A stretch of 6,901 nucleotides of DNA, from assembly GCA_015228995.1 (NCBI GenBank), contig JADGCM010000090.1, positions 1-6,901 on the forward strand, written 5' to 3'. This DNA is from Magnetococcales bacterium (GTDB lineage Bacteria; Pseudomonadota; Magnetococcia; Magnetococcales; JADGCH01). Every line of letters begins with the position of its first letter. Positions within the stretch are counted from its first letter, which is position 1. The position numbers and the translations under genes were made by a program. Shown piece after piece: positions 6,360 through 6,901 of the stretch. The notes beneath the pieces are model-generated. The model was given only the letters and a program-made list of their open reading frames with translations, had not been told where the DNA came from and ran no database searches.

Positions 6360-6901
6360 GGTAATAACCTCCTCCTGATGAATATGGGGTCTGGCCTGTT
6401 GAATGACCTGCTGCATAGCCGGACGATCCATAATCTTGAATGTTTGTGATAAATACCTGAGGGTCTGATACAAGAATTCCATCGGCGCTTCACGCAACGA
6501 TCGGCCAATCTCATCCAATACTTGCGGTTGTTGCTCCTCACGAAAAGCATGTTTGAGTGACAACAGGCCGGCACGCAAGGGTGGATGACTGGATAGATCT
6601 TGGTCGTTGGTTATGACCAAATCCATGACGATGAAACGGAAATTCAGTAAATAGGGCCGTAGAAACGGGTCCGCTCTCACCAGCGCTAAAAATTCATCGG
6701 CAACATGACTGGCGTAGCGTCCGTGATAGATCAGAATGGGTACAATCTGTGGCAGAAAAACCCAGTTCGGGTTTTCTCTGACCCACTGCTCCAAAGCACG
6801 CATCATGTAGCGCAGAAATTGCCAAGCTACCTTACGGGGCGAGGAGCTTTTGTGGTCAAACACCACATAAACCATCGACTCATCTTGTGTTGCGCTCTTC
6901 A
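6123..6901 (-). CDS. Rpn-family PD-(D/E)XK nuclease ('transposase_31', PF04754), 5' end outside window
   Basis: The reading frame stays open from the stop at 6123 to the window edge, so the ATG at 6875 is internal. The codons before it (KSATQDES) continue into FDHKSSS, the family's EHQS/EHKS-type segment, which supplies the (D/E)xK of the nuclease core. Later landmarks are the 'LPQIVPILIYHG' block (41-52, counting from the 6875 Met) and a charged, glycine-rich hinge GEKKGRKEG (185-193). The C terminus (LLRLLRRRF to SLQDIFG, 198-243) resembles DUF4351. Rpn proteins of E. coli are DNA nucleases reported to promote recombination and to act in phage defence; they are not true transposases, and no inverted repeats are visible here. 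The first catalytic Asp of the core should lie upstream of the window. It converges on the exonuclease gene. An internal in-frame start near 6359 may give a second product. Confidence 0.88.
   Translation of the reverse strand, partial: KSATQDESMVYVVFDHKSSSPRKVAWQFLRYMMRALEQWVRENPNWVFLPQIVPILIYHGRYASHVADEFLALVRADPFLRPYLLNFRFIVMDLVITNDQDLSSHPPLRAGLLSLKHAFREEQQPQVLDEIGRSLREAPMEFLYQTLRYLSQTFKIMDRPAMQQVIQQARPHIHQEEVITMMSQFAQENFNIGEKKGRKEGESSVLLRLLRRRFSTLPNWVEQKVLDANLDALAEWTDRFVDARSLQDIFGDEAQTAH
6367..6376 (-). promoter_or_regulatory. strong internal ribosome-binding site within the Rpn gene
   Basis: On the minus strand AGGAGGAGGT ends seven bases (TATTACC) before the in-frame ATG at 6359. Its last seven bases, AGGAGGT, are an ideal anti-16S match at ideal spacing. 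It is stronger than any site before the annotated starts in this window, which mostly use AAGG-type or poorer sites. Confidence 0.6.

Noticed and set aside
6361..6480. Internal sigma70 promoter driving the small Rpn C-terminal product.
   Set aside because: The best pairs (TTGTAT with TATCAC at 16 bases, or a CATATT -10 with a poor -35) match the consensus too weakly to call.
6123..6875. Rpn gene taken as complete, starting at ATG 6875.
   Set aside because: The frame is open through 6899 and the residues before the Met continue into the nuclease core, so the gene is cut by the window edge.
6123..6901. Reading the Rpn gene as a transposase inside an insertion sequence.
   Set aside because: 'Transposase_31' is a historical family name. 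There are no terminal inverted repeats, target duplications or DDE motifs in the visible sequence.

Overview
The window looks like chromosomal DNA of a Gram-negative bacterium, most likely a pseudomonadote. The reasons are a tRNA-Ser gene with an encoded CCA end, a sigma70-type tRNA promoter, a GmhA-like sugar-phosphate isomerase beside a polytopic glycosyltransferase, a PAS-GGDEF-EAL signalling protein and a stand-alone DEDDy exonuclease. Base composition is intermediate (about half G+C by eye). I cannot name genus or species.

Layout. A tRNA-Ser(GCU) gene reads leftwards (22-115, minus) from a good promoter at 133-161. After an intergenic gap of under 200 bases, five genes run rightwards as one tightly packed unit: a SIS-domain sugar-phosphate isomerase (304-891), a GT-C membrane glycosyltransferase (888-2324), a geranylgeranyl-reductase-like FAD oxidoreductase (2321-3679), a PAS-GGDEF-EAL protein (3683-5446) and a 3'-5' exonuclease (5443-6066). 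Three junctions are 4-base stop/start overlaps and the fourth is a 3-base gap, so a translationally coupled operon is likely. The first three genes suggest a lipid-linked sugar or envelope glycosylation job: making or isomerising a sugar phosphate, transferring a sugar from a polyprenyl-phosphate carrier, and possibly reducing an isoprenoid chain. That pathway is inference.

A gap of 56 bases with a weak hairpin separates this unit from a convergent minus-strand gene (6123 to beyond 6901). It encodes a PD-(D/E)XK nuclease of the Rpn (PF04754, 'transposase_31') family, and its 5' part lies outside the window.

The most interesting signal is inside the Rpn gene. A near-perfect Shine-Dalgarno sequence (AGGAGGAGGT, 6367-6376 on the minus strand) sits 7 bases before an in-frame ATG ATG pair. 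It would give a separate 78-residue C-terminal protein. This matches the intragenic antitoxin arrangement reported for E. coli rpn genes, so the locus may be a self-contained toxin-antitoxin or phage-defence unit. Second, the GGDEF domain of the c-di-GMP protein has lost several cyclase residues but keeps its I-site, next to an EAL domain with all expected catalytic residues.
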